A stretch of 12,407 nt of DNA from an uncultured Fusobacterium sp. (GTDB taxonomy: Bacteria > Fusobacteriota > Fusobacteriia > Fusobacteriales > Fusobacteriaceae), in contig NZ_CAJKIS010000058.1 in the NCBI RefSeq assembly GCF_905200055.1, forward strand, positions 1 through 12,407, in the 5' to 3' direction. The notes beneath the pieces are model-generated. The model did not search any database. It was not told the origin of the DNA and saw only the letters and a program-made list of their open reading frames with translations. The position numbers and the translations under genes are program-made. Of this stretch, positions 1 through 7,287 are shown one piece after another (the first letter of the stretch is position 1; each line of letters opens with the position of its first letter).

Positions 1-24
1 TGAGTATTACTCTCTCTTTATTCT

Positions 25-54
25 TTGACATGGAATTTAGCTGATATTTAAAAT
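25..54 (+). promoter_or_regulatory. Candidate sigma-70-type promoter
   Basis: A perfect TTGACA (25-30) is followed after 18 bases by TAAAAT (49-54), predicting a start near 61. No gene with a reading frame follows before the terminator at 248-287, so if active it would make a non-coding transcript of roughly 225 bases. The -35 match is exact; in such AT-rich DNA a -10-like hexamer is not rare, so this stays a candidate. Confidence 0.35.
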
Positions 55-60
55 AAATAG

Positions 61-286
61 AGATAACTTAACTTGACTAATAATCGCTAATGCAAAGGTA
101 CTTTGTCAAAACCTAGCGATGTGCTAGATAACTGAGCTAAAAAAGAAAATTAAGGATCACAGAAACTTCGTTTCTGCGTCTCAAAAGTAGTAGTCGTTTA
201 CACTCCTCTACTTTTGGAAATTATAGTTTAAGAAATAGTTTCAAAAAATAAAAAAAAGACATGCTTTTAATGAGCTGTCTTTTTTT
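61..286 (+). ncRNA. Candidate structured small RNA (speculative)
   Basis: The interval runs from the predicted start of the promoter at 25-54 to the T-run of the terminator at 248-287. It would hold four hairpins (83-120, 160-176, 182-216 and the terminator) and no open frame. It does not resemble any RNA family that I can recognise: I found no obvious closing stem pairing the two ends as in 6S RNA, and no tmRNA or RNase P landmarks. The third hairpin belongs to a repeat found again at 9656-9718, which argues that part of this DNA arrived as a repeat rather than as a dedicated RNA gene. Confidence 0.2.
181..231 (-). repeat. Partial copy of a palindromic repeat (inverted relative to 9656-9718)
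   Basis: These 51 bases match the reverse complement of 9655-9705 with a single difference (G at 217). Within the copy, CAAAAGTAG (182-190) pairs with CTACTTTTG (208-216) around a 17-base loop. The outer arm is kept only on the right (217-230); on the left, homology stops at 181, so this copy has lost half of its outer stem and looks like the degraded member of the pair. Confidence 0.8.
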
Positions 287-287
287 A
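248..287. terminator. Bidirectional intrinsic terminator downstream of rpmB
   Basis: AGACA-T-GCT (257-265) pairs with AGC-TGTCT (273-280), with one bulged base and a seven-base loop. The stem is flanked by an A-run (about 248-256) and a T-run (280-286), so it ends in a U-tract when read in either direction. It lies 12 bases beyond the rpmB stop on the minus strand, as expected for the rpmB terminator, and could also stop plus-strand transcription coming from 1-250. Confidence 0.85.
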
Positions 288-298
288 TTAGAACTTGA

Positions 299-556
299 CT
301 ATTTGCTTAAGTGTTTAGCAAGTCTAGCACTTAGAGTAGAAGCATTAGCTTTTAATATGTTCATTACTTCAGCTTCACTAGCTCCTCTTAAAGTTTTTAA
401 AGTTCTTGAACAAACTTTAACTTTAACTGGAGTTCCGTTTACCATGATAGTAGTAACTTGTAGGTTTGGTTTCCATACTCTTCTAGTAAGTCTGTGAGAG
501 TGAGAAATTTGGTTACCGCTGATGATTCCAACTCCTGTAATTTCGCATCTTTGCAT
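299..556 (-). CDS. rpmB: 50S ribosomal protein L28
   Basis: The 85-residue protein is L28 of the large ribosomal subunit. Family signatures seen are CEITG near the start, the basic SHSHRLTRRVWKPNLQ stretch (residues 18-33) that contacts rRNA, and the V-N-G-x-P-V-K-V-K-V-C strand region (39-49). The start is set by AGAGGTGA seven bases upstream (plus-strand 563-570). Some L28 proteins carry a four-cysteine zinc ribbon (two CxxC pairs). Here only the first cysteine of each pair is left: C4 with T7, and C49 with T52, so zinc binding is unlikely. The gene stands alone, diverges from mutS2, has its own promoter at 606-634 and ends at the hairpin at 248-287. Identification is secure. Confidence 0.96.
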   Translation of the reverse strand: MQRCEITGVGIISGNQISHSHRLTRRVWKPNLQVTTIMVNGTPVKVKVCSRTLKTLRGASEAEVMNILKANASTLSARLAKHLSK

Positions 557-605
557 TCTATGTCACCTCTTTCCTGATTGCAATTATATAACATAATCGC
601 AAATA

Positions 606-634
606 ATTGTATCATTAAATAGGGAAAAGATCAA
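606..634 (-). promoter_or_regulatory. Promoter of rpmB
   Basis: Read on the minus strand: TTGATC (634-629), exactly 17 bases, then TACAAT (611-606). The dinucleotide TG one base before the -10 makes it an extended -10 element. The predicted start near 600 leaves a leader of about 43 bases before the rpmB ATG. A second -10-like TATAAT lies at 588-583 but lacks a matching -35. Confidence 0.7.
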
Positions 635-650
635 GTTTTTTTTAAAAATA

Positions 651-690
651 TTGACAAATCTTTAAGAAAAACAGAGAATTGTGATATAAT
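651..690 (+). promoter_or_regulatory. Promoter region of the mutS2-holB operon (two overlapping candidates)
   Basis: Two candidates overlap. One is TTGACA (651-656), 17 bases, GAGAAT (674-679). The other is TATAAT (685-690) preceded by TG at 682-683, an extended -10, with a weak TTAAGA (662-667) at the right distance. Either could start transcripts 25-45 bases upstream of mutS2. The second has the better -10, the first the better -35. The region is back to back with the rpmB promoter, leaving only 16 bases between the two -35 boxes. Confidence 0.65.
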
Positions 691-725
691 AAAATGAACG
701 TAAATATACAATAAGGTGGTAAAAA

Positions 726-3065
726 ATGAATAAGCATAGTTATACAGTGTTAGAATTTGACAAGTTAAGAGAAGAGTTAGCTAGTTATAGTGCAATAGAA
801 GAAAACCATTATAAAATAATGAGTATGGAACCATTTAAAGATTTTAGTTCTTTAAATAGGGAACTAGACATTTTAAGAGATTTTACAGATTTTGTAAAAT
901 ATGATGGTGGATTAGAAATTGCTGGAATGAGAGATATTTGCAAATTGACAAAAAAATCTCAATTGATAGGAACATATTTAGATGTTGAAGATCTATGGGA
1001 TATAAATTATAACTTAAGACTTTTTAGAGTATTTAAAAATAGATTGGAAGATTTAGGAAAGTATAGAGATTTAAAGGATAAATTCCATGATGTTCCTATG
1101 CTTAGAGCAATAGAAGATATTATCAATAAAGCTGTGGATAATAATAAAGAGATAAAAGATGATGCTTCTCTAGATTTAAGAGACATTAGATTCCACAAAA
1201 AAACTCTTTCAATGAATATAAAGAGAAAATTTGATGAACTTTTCAATGAGCCACAATTCTCTAAAGTATTCCAAGAAAAGATTATAACTGAAAGAGATGG
1301 AAGAAGTGTTGTTCCTGTAAAAGCAGATTTTAAAGGGCAAATTAAAGGGATAGAACATGATAGATCTTCAAGTGGACAAACAGTATTTATTGAGCCGCTA
1401 TCAATAGTTGCTTTAAACAATAAAATGAGAGAGTTAGAGATAAAAGAGAAAGAAGAGATTAGAAAGATCCTTTTAAGAATAACTGACTATATTAGAAATA
1501 GTAAAGATGATATAGATAAGGTTGGAGAGGCTATAATCACTCTTGATATTTTAAATGCAAGAGCAGTATATGGAATTGAGAAAAAATGTGTAGTTCCAAG
1601 TATTAATAATAGAGAGGTTTTAACTTTAGTAGAAGCAAGACATCCATTTATTCCTGCTGATAAAGTTGTTCCTCTAACATTTGAAATAGGAAAAGACTAC
1701 AATACACTTTTAATAACAGGGCCAAATACTGGGGGGAAAACAGTTGCTCTAAAAACAGCTGGACTTTTAACATTAATGGCATTGACAGGAATACCAATTC
1801 CAGCTCATGAACACTCAAGTATAGGATTCTTTACAGGGGTATTTGCTGATATAGGAGATGAGCAAAGTATAGAGCAATCACTTTCATCTTTCTCAGCTCA
1901 TCTAAAAAATGTTCAAGAGATACTTGAAAATGTAACTAAAGCATCTTTAGTATTGCTAGACGAGTTAGGATCAGGAACAGACCCAGCAGAGGGATCAGCT
2001 TTTGCTATGGCTGTAATAGATTATTTAAAAGATAAGAGATGTAAATCTATAATTACAACTCACTATAGTGAAGTTAAAGCTCATGGATACAATGAAGAGG
2101 GAATAGAAACAGCTTCAATGGAATTTAATGTAGAAACTCTATCACCTACTTATAGACTTATGATAGGAATACCAGGAGAGAGTAACGCACTAACAATAGC
2201 TAGAAGATTAGGTGTATCTGAAGAGGTTATAAATAAAGCTAAAAGCTATATCAGTGATGATAATAAAAAGATAGAAAAGATGATTAGCAATATCAAAGAT
2301 AAAGCTGATGAACTTGATGAGATGAAAAGACAAGTTGAGTTTTTAAAAGCAGCAGCTCAAAGAGATAAAGAGATCTTCGAAGAAAAACTTAGAGTTATTG
2401 AAAAAGAGAAAAACGAGATATTGAAACAAGCTTATGAAAAAGCTGATATTATGATGAGAGAGATGCAATCTAAGGCAGCAGCTCTTGTAGAAAAGATTCA
2501 AAAGGAAGAGAATAAGAAAGAGGATATTAAAAATGTTCAAAAGAGCTTAAATATGCTTAGATCAGCTCTTCAAGAGGATAAGAATAAAAATGTAGAGGTA
2601 AAACCTAAAGTTGCTAGAAAGATAGATTACAAGGTTGGAGATAGATTGTTTGTAAACAGCTTAAATCAATTTGCAAATGTAATTAAAATTAATAAGGCTA
2701 AAGAGACAGTACAAGTACAAGCTGGAATTTTAAAGATGGAAGTATCTATGGATGATGTAAAAGTTGTTCATGAGAAGAAACAAAAAGAGTATAATACATT
2801 TGTGCATAAGAAAACAATTTCTGTAAGAAACGAAATTGATTTAAGAGGAAAAATGGTTGATGAGGGAATTTTTGAACTTGAAAACTATTTAGATAGAGCA
2901 GTTATGAACTCTTATACAGAGGTATATGTAATTCATGGTAAGGGAACAGGAGCTTTGAGAGAGGGAATTTTAAACTATTTGAAAAAATGTCCATATGTAA
3001 AAGAGTATAGAATAGGAGGACATGGAGAGGGAGGACTTGGATGTACTGTGGTAACTCTAAAATAG
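726..3065 (+). CDS. mutS2: Endonuclease MutS2 (ATPase with C-terminal Smr domain)
   Basis: The 779-residue protein has the length and architecture of the MutS2 family: an N-terminal core and clamp region, a MutS-type ABC ATPase with Walker A GPNTGGKT (332-339), a SLSSFSAHL signature, Walker B LLDELGSGTDP (410-420), then a long charged coiled coil (about 510-625), a small beta domain (about 635-680), and an Smr nuclease domain with IDLRG (704-708), HGKGTG (737-742) and a final GGxGCT motif. Unlike MutS, it lacks the N-terminal mismatch-recognition domain. Known family roles are suppression of recombination (Helicobacter) and rescue of collided ribosomes (Bacillus); which applies here is not shown. 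The start is fixed by AAGGTGGT (713-720), five bases before ATG. It is the first gene of the operon, and its end overlaps ispD by 25 bases. Confidence 0.96.
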   Translation: MNKHSYTVLEFDKLREELASYSAIEENHYKIMSMEPFKDFSSLNRELDILRDFTDFVKYDGGLEIAGMRDICKLTKKSQLIGTYLDVEDLWDINYNLRLFRVFKNRLEDLGKYRDLKDKFHDVPMLRAIEDIINKAVDNNKEIKDDASLDLRDIRFHKKTLSMNIKRKFDELFNEPQFSKVFQEKIITERDGRSVVPVKADFKGQIKGIEHDRSSSGQTVFIEPLSIVALNNKMRELEIKEKEEIRKILLRITDYIRNSKDDIDKVGEAIITLDILNARAVYGIEKKCVVPSINNREVLTLVEARHPFIPADKVVPLTFEIGKDYNTLLITGPNTGGKTVALKTAGLLTLMALTGIPIPAHEHSSIGFFTGVFADIGDEQSIEQSLSSFSAHLKNVQEILENVTKASLVLLDELGSGTDPAEGSAFAMAVIDYLKDKRCKSIITTHYSEVKAHGYNEEGIETASMEFNVETLSPTYRLMIGIPGESNALTIARRLGVSEEVINKAKSYISDDNKKIEKMISNIKDKADELDEMKRQVEFLKAAAQRDKEIFEEKLRVIEKEKNEILKQAYEKADIMMREMQSKAAALVEKIQKEENKKEDIKNVQKSLNMLRSALQEDKNKNVEVKPKVARKIDYKVGDRLFVNSLNQFANVIKINKAKETVQVQAGILKMEVSMDDVKVVHEKKQKEYNTFVHKKTISVRNEIDLRGKMVDEGIFELENYLDRAVMNSYTEVYVIHGKGTGALREGILNYLKKCPYVKEYRIGGHGEGGLGCTVVTLK
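3029..3034 (+). promoter_or_regulatory. Ribosome binding site of ispD inside mutS2
   Basis: GGGAGG lies six bases before the ATG at 3041 and supports that start. It falls in the codons for the glycines of the conserved C-terminal GGxGCT motif of MutS2, so the same bases serve a protein motif and a translation signal. Confidence 0.75.
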
Positions 3066-3736
3066 AAAAAAAAGTAACTCTTATATTAGCAGCAGCTGGA
3101 GTAGGAAAGAGAATGGGGCTATCGTATCCAAAACAATTTTTAGAGTATAATAATAAACCTCTTTTTGTAACTCCTTTAGAGGTTGCTGAAAGTTCAAAGA
3201 TTATAGATAATATTATTATAGTTACTAATAAAGATAATATCCAATTAGTAGAGGATATCTGTAAAAAATATAGTATTACAAAAGTTAAAGAAGTAGTAGC
3301 AGGTGGAAAAGAGAGACAAAATTCTATCTATAATGCTTTGAGAAAAGATGATAATAGTGATATTATATTAGTGCAAGATGGAGTAAGACCATTTTTGAAG
3401 GAAAAATATATTGAAAAAAGTTGTGAATTGTTAGACAATGAAGAGGATTTAGTAGGAGTTGTAGTTGGAGTTCCTGTAAAAGATACAATAAAAGTTGTAG
3501 GAATTGATGGAGAGATCTTAACTACACCTAATAGATCTGCTCTTGTTGCAGTTCATACACCTCAAACTTTTAGAGGAGATATTTTAAAACAAGCTTATGA
3601 GCAAGCTGAAAAAGATGGTTTCTTAGGAACTGATGATTCATCTTTAGTTGAAAGATTAGATCTTAAAGTTAAAATATTAATTGGGGATTATGATAATATA
3701 AAGATAACTACACAAGAGGATCTAAAATTCTTGTAA
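3041..3736 (+). CDS. ispD: 2-C-methyl-D-erythritol 4-phosphate cytidylyltransferase
   Basis: IspD joins CTP to MEP to give CDP-ME, the third step of the non-mevalonate isoprenoid pathway in the cytosol. The 231-residue length is typical. Motifs seen are LAAAGVGKRMG (16-26, nucleotide loop), PKQF (30-33), GGKERQNS (88-95), QDGVRPF (112-118), PVKDTIK, HTPQTF and GTDDSSLVE. Two spots differ from what I know of the family: the usual H-D-A/G-x-R-P has Gln for His at 112, and the usual L-W-x-x-Q-T-P-Q reads L-V-A-V-H-T-P-Q. The core Asp and Arg are kept, so I expect an active enzyme. The strong ribosome site at 3029-3034 supports this ATG, although it adds about eight residues before the first strand. 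The start lies inside mutS2, suggesting translational coupling. Confidence 0.93.
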   Translation: MYCGNSKIEKKVTLILAAAGVGKRMGLSYPKQFLEYNNKPLFVTPLEVAESSKIIDNIIIVTNKDNIQLVEDICKKYSITKVKEVVAGGKERQNSIYNALRKDDNSDIILVQDGVRPFLKEKYIEKSCELLDNEEDLVGVVVGVPVKDTIKVVGIDGEILTTPNRSALVAVHTPQTFRGDILKQAYEQAEKDGFLGTDDSSLVERLDLKVKILIGDYDNIKITTQEDLKFL

Positions 3737-3748
3737 TAGGAGGAAAAA

Positions 3749-4579
3749 ATGAGAGTTCATATTGAACAGATGAAACCTGTGTTAGGAGATAGAGAGAAAA
3801 ACTTATTAAAGATGTTAGAGGCTATAGATAAAGGAATAGCTAACGGAGAAGATTTAATAGTTTTTCCTGAACTATGTTTAAATGGATATGTTTTAGAAGA
3901 TTTAGTTTTTGAAACTGCAATAAAAGATGTTCCAGAAATTTTATTAGAAAAAAGTAGAGAGATAAGCATAATTTTTGGAGCAGTAGAGATGGGAGAGGGA
4001 GATTATCCTTACAATACACTTTTCTATCTTGAAGATGGAAAGGTTGTTTATAAACATAGAAAGGTATATCTTGCAAATTATGGAATGTTTTTTGAAGGTA
4101 GATATTTTATGAGTGGAGATAAGATAAGAGCCTTTGATACAAAATTTGGAAGAGTGGCTATGGTACAAGGTGAAGATATGATGCATCAATCTGTACAATT
4201 TATCTTAGCTCAAGATAATGCTAAATATATCTTTGTATCAGCAGCAGCACCAGCTAGATTAGGAATTAATAAACATGATATTTCTTCACAATGGAGAGAT
4301 ATTTTAAAAAGCAGTTCATATTTAAATGGAGTTTATACAATATTTGCAAATAGAGTTGGAGTTGAAGATGGAATCACATTCTTTGGAAACTCTATGGCAG
4401 TAGCTCCTAATGGAGATATAATTCAAGAGGCTGACTTTATGAAAGAAGGAAGTTTAAGCTGTGAATTAAGTGATAGAAAAGTAAGGACAGCAAGAATTGC
4501 TACACCTATATTTAAAAATGAGAATTTAGATTTAGTTAAGAGAGAGATAGAAAGAATAATAAAAGGAAAAATTAACTAG
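3749..4579 (+). CDS. Nitrilase-superfamily (carbon-nitrogen hydrolase fold) protein lacking the catalytic Cys
   Basis: The 276-residue protein has the nitrilase/amidase fold and most resembles the glutaminase domain of NAD synthetases. Visible landmarks are FPELCLNGY with the catalytic Glu (E41), HRKVYLANYG with the catalytic Lys (K105), FFEGRYF (the xxFxE-x-RYF element), and a VSAAAPAR loop. The strand that normally carries the nucleophile (I-C-E-D-x-W-H) here reads V-Q-G-E-D-M-M-H (139-146), placing Gly141 where Cys belongs. All flanking sequence aligns, so this is substitution rather than misframing. Ordinary amidase or nitrilase chemistry is therefore unlikely; a binding or regulatory role is an inference. 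There is no synthetase domain, signal peptide or membrane segment. AGGAGG sits five bases before the ATG. The gene follows ispD by 12 bases and precedes an exported protein. Confidence 0.85.
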   Translation: MRVHIEQMKPVLGDREKNLLKMLEAIDKGIANGEDLIVFPELCLNGYVLEDLVFETAIKDVPEILLEKSREISIIFGAVEMGEGDYPYNTLFYLEDGKVVYKHRKVYLANYGMFFEGRYFMSGDKIRAFDTKFGRVAMVQGEDMMHQSVQFILAQDNAKYIFVSAAAPARLGINKHDISSQWRDILKSSSYLNGVYTIFANRVGVEDGITFFGNSMAVAPNGDIIQEADFMKEGSLSCELSDRKVRTARIATPIFKNENLDLVKREIERIIKGKIN

Positions 4580-4596
4580 AGGAGGTGGAAAAACCT

Positions 4597-5838
4597 ATGA
4601 AAAAACTTTATGGTTTATTGGTACTATTAATACTAATAGCAGGTGGAATATTAGGTTTTAATTATATTTATAAAGTGTCTCCAAGAGAGTTTATTTCAGA
4701 AGACAGTATTGCAATCTATGCTCTTCAAAAGAAAATTTCTCCAGAAAAATATGCAGAACAAGCTGAAATAGCTAAGGATTTAGGATATAAATTTGATGCT
4801 AAAAAGGCTGAAGAGATAAATAGATATATCTCTCAATTGTATGTATTGGTAGATGGAACACTTCTTATGGGAGAAGTTAATACAGCAGCAGTAGTAGATA
4901 CAGGATTATGGTATCCTTTTGCTATAAAAGAGAGTACAAAGTATTTTGATAAAGATGGAGAGTTCTATAAATTAAAACCAGAATATAAACAAAAATTGAT
5001 AGATACAGAGATTTTTAAGAGAGATCTTAAAGATATATATGCTATTTTTTATAGAGGACAGATAGTTCTTTCAGAAAATAAAATATTTCTTAAAAAATTT
5101 GTAGAGAAAAAAAGTTCATATAATGCTAAAATAGAAGAGATACTAGATGAAAATAAAAACAGAGACTTTGGAGTTTTAGTTTATAATAATAGCAAATATC
5201 CAGCTACTGGAATTGAAGCAGCATCAGCAACTTGGGATCTAAACAAGACTGAAGGAAAAGTAGATGTAAAAATTTATGGAATACAAGATGTATTTGCAGG
5301 CTTTGAAGTTCAACCTAAAGAGAGAAAAATTTTAAAATATGTAGATAAAAATAAATTATATATCTCTATGGAAAACTTTGAAAATTTAGAAAAGTTGATT
5401 TTCAATAAATATATCTTTGGAAATAGAGAAGCTATAACAATGATGTGGCAAGGTATGTTTGGAATTACACCTCAAGAGATTTTGCAAGAGATTGATGGAG
5501 AGATTATTCTAGACTTAGAAAAAGAAAGTGCTATGATACCATTTAAAACAGATAAAAATCTTTCAAAATTACAAGATCTATTAAAAATATTTAATGAGAA
5601 TGTAACTTTAAAAGGAAATGTTTTAATCTATGGACAAGATATGTTTAAAGAAAATAGTTCTCCATATGTTGTAGATGATAAACAATTTATTACAGGAGAT
5701 TTTGAAATCTCTGCTATTTCTAAGGCGAAAGATTTGGCAGGAGTAGAATTAAATGTAAAGGGAATAGGAAATGAGATAGATATAGAGGTTACTATACCTT
5801 ATGAAAAATTGAAAAATGAGATTAATACAATAAAGTAA
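4597..5838 (+). CDS. Membrane-anchored protein of unknown function
   Basis: I do not recognise this 413-residue protein. After MKK there is one hydrophobic segment (about residues 4-24) without a lipobox, so it should be an N-terminal anchor with a large domain (about 385 residues) outside the cytoplasmic membrane. The domain is rich in Lys and Glu, has no cysteine at all, and alternates beta-like stretches with charged helices. The pattern of repeated sections ending in short beta strands is loosely like large cell-surface DUF families, but I cannot assign one. The ATG at 4597 is preferred because GGAGGTG (4581-4587) lies nine bases upstream; the in-frame GTG at 4585 is part of that ribosome site and would add only four residues. 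The gene follows the nitrilase-like gene with 17 bases between, and cysS follows 27 bases later, so it is co-transcribed. Confidence 0.85.
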   Translation: MKKLYGLLVLLILIAGGILGFNYIYKVSPREFISEDSIAIYALQKKISPEKYAEQAEIAKDLGYKFDAKKAEEINRYISQLYVLVDGTLLMGEVNTAAVVDTGLWYPFAIKESTKYFDKDGEFYKLKPEYKQKLIDTEIFKRDLKDIYAIFYRGQIVLSENKIFLKKFVEKKSSYNAKIEEILDENKNRDFGVLVYNNSKYPATGIEAASATWDLNKTEGKVDVKIYGIQDVFAGFEVQPKERKILKYVDKNKLYISMENFENLEKLIFNKYIFGNREAITMMWQGMFGITPQEILQEIDGEIILDLEKESAMIPFKTDKNLSKLQDLLKIFNENVTLKGNVLIYGQDMFKENSSPYVVDDKQFITGDFEISAISKAKDLAGVELNVKGIGNEIDIEVTIPYEKLKNEINTIK

Positions 5839-5865
5839 GAGTAATTTAAAAATAAGGAGGATAAA

Positions 5866-7287
5866 ATGATAAAGATATACAATACACTTAGTGGAAAAGT
5901 TGATGAATTTAAGCCTATAAAAGATGGAGAAGTGTCAATGTATGTCTGTGGACCTACTGTATATAACTATATTCACATAGGAAATGCAAGACCAGCTATC
6001 TTCTTTGATACTGTAAGAAGATATTTTGAATATAGAGGATACAAAGTAAAATATGTACAAAACTTCACTGACGTTGATGATAAGATGATAAAGAGAGCTA
6101 ATGAAGAGGGAGTAGATTTAAAAGCTATTGCTGATAAATATATAAAAGCTTACTTTGAAGATACTTCAAAAGTTAACTTAAAAGAAGAGGGAATGATAAG
6201 ACCTAAAGCAACTGAGCATATTGGAGATATGATTGAAATAATTCAAAACCTTATTGATAAGGGACATGCTTATGAAGCTGATGGAGATGTATATTTTGAT
6301 GTTATAAGCTACAAAGAAAAATATGGAGCTCTATCAAAACAAAATATAGATGATTTACAAAGTGGAGCAAGAATTGAAGTTGCAGATATAAAAAAATCTC
6401 CACTAGATTTTGCTCTTTGGAAAAAAGCTAAAGAGGGAGAACCTAGCTGGGATTCACCTTGGGGAAAAGGAAGACCAGGATGGCATATTGAATGTTCTGC
6501 AATGTCACACAAATATTTAGGAGATACATTTGATATTCATGGTGGTGGACAAGATTTGATATTCCCACATCATGAAAATGAGATAGCTCAATCTAAATGC
6601 TCTTGTGGAGGAGATTTTGCTAGATATTGGATGCACAATGGATATATCAATATCAATGGAGAAAAGATGTCTAAATCAGGAACATTTATGTTATTAAGAC
6701 AAGTGTTAGAGCAATTTGAAGGAAGAGTAATAAGACTGTTTGTATTGGGAGCTCATTATAGAAAACCTATGGAATTTTCAAACTATGAGTTAAATCAAGC
6801 TAAATCTTCTCTTGAAAGAATAGAAAATGCTCTTGTAAGAGCTAAAAATATTCTTGCTAATGAAGCAGTAGAAAATGGAAATGATTGTGTAGAGTTAGCA
6901 GAAGTATTAAAAACTTCAAGTGAAAAGTTTATTGCTGGAATGGATGATGACTTTAACACAGCTCAAGGACTTGGAGCTATATTTGAACTTGTAAAAGAGT
7001 TAAATAAAGCTTTAGACAGTGAAAAACTAAGTGCATTAGGAAAAGAAAATGTACAAAAAACAGTTGATTATATAGTAAATATAATGGAAGAGGTTCTAGG
7101 AGTTAAATTAAAATTAGATAATGAAGTTGGAAACCTTACTTCTGAACTTGTAGAATTTATTCTTGAACTTAGAAGAGAAGCAAGAGCTGAAAAGAACTGG
7201 GGAATGTCAGACAAGATAAGAGATAGACTTGCTGAAATGGGAATAAAAATAAAAGATGGAAAGGATAAGACTACATGGAGTATGTAG
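5866..7287 (+). CDS. cysS: Cysteinyl-tRNA synthetase
   Basis: This class I aminoacyl-tRNA synthetase charges tRNA-Cys; its 473 residues match the usual length. The catalytic domain shows YVCGPTVYNYIHIGNARP (26-43), where HIGN (37-40) is the HIGH motif, and KMSKS at 267-271. The four zinc ligands that select cysteine are all present: C28, C210, H235 and E239, the last two in the HHENE segment. The C-terminal helical part (about 310-473) includes FNTAQGLGAIF and the anticodon-binding RREARAEKNW segment. AAGGAGG (5854-5860) lies five bases before ATG. Its end overlaps mrnC by 13 bases, a cysS-mrnC pairing also known from Firmicutes. Its substrate tRNA, tRNA-Cys(GCA), is encoded 2.9 kb downstream. 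Confidence 0.97.
   Translation: MIKIYNTLSGKVDEFKPIKDGEVSMYVCGPTVYNYIHIGNARPAIFFDTVRRYFEYRGYKVKYVQNFTDVDDKMIKRANEEGVDLKAIADKYIKAYFEDTSKVNLKEEGMIRPKATEHIGDMIEIIQNLIDKGHAYEADGDVYFDVISYKEKYGALSKQNIDDLQSGARIEVADIKKSPLDFALWKKAKEGEPSWDSPWGKGRPGWHIECSAMSHKYLGDTFDIHGGGQDLIFPHHENEIAQSKCSCGGDFARYWMHNGYININGEKMSKSGTFMLLRQVLEQFEGRVIRLFVLGAHYRKPMEFSNYELNQAKSSLERIENALVRAKNILANEAVENGNDCVELAEVLKTSSEKFIAGMDDDFNTAQGLGAIFELVKELNKALDSEKLSALGKENVQKTVDYIVNIMEEVLGVKLKLDNEVGNLTSELVEFILELRREARAEKNWGMSDKIRDRLAEMGIKIKDGKDKTTWSM

Larger units (their letters stand above)
1..250. other. Intergenic segment rich in short inverted repeats, no protein gene
   Basis: I see no credible reading frame here on either strand; stops are frequent in all the frames I followed. 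The stretch does contain several short inverted repeats: ATCGCTA at 83-89 against TAGCGAT at 114-120, enclosing CAAAG/CTTTG (93-97 with 101-105); CTAGC/GCTAG around 113-127; and a perfect 7-bp stem with a three-base loop at 160-176 (CAGAAAC/GTTTCTG). The right part (181-231) is a repeat copy listed separately. This may be a small RNA gene or the worn remains of a mobile element. I cannot decide between these from the sequence. Confidence 0.5.

Noticed and set aside
97..139. Minus-strand stretch beginning TAGCTCAGTT that looks like a tRNA D-arm
   Set aside because: The 10-base match at 130-139 is real, but no acceptor stem, five-pair anticodon stem or T-arm can be built around it; the would-be acceptor is just a T-run. 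Chance or an old fragment is more likely than a tRNA gene.
261..497. 78-codon open frame on the plus strand opposite rpmB
   Set aside because: It starts inside the terminator hairpin, has no ribosome site, and is antisense to a certain ribosomal protein gene.
1007..1420. 137-codon minus-strand open frame within mutS2
   Set aside because: Entirely antisense to a conserved gene, with a low-complexity product and no start signals.
4585..4596. GTG start for the membrane protein, adding four residues
   Set aside because: The GTG lies within the Shine-Dalgarno GGAGGTG itself; the ATG at 4597 is correctly spaced and begins a proper Lys-Lys-hydrophobic anchor.
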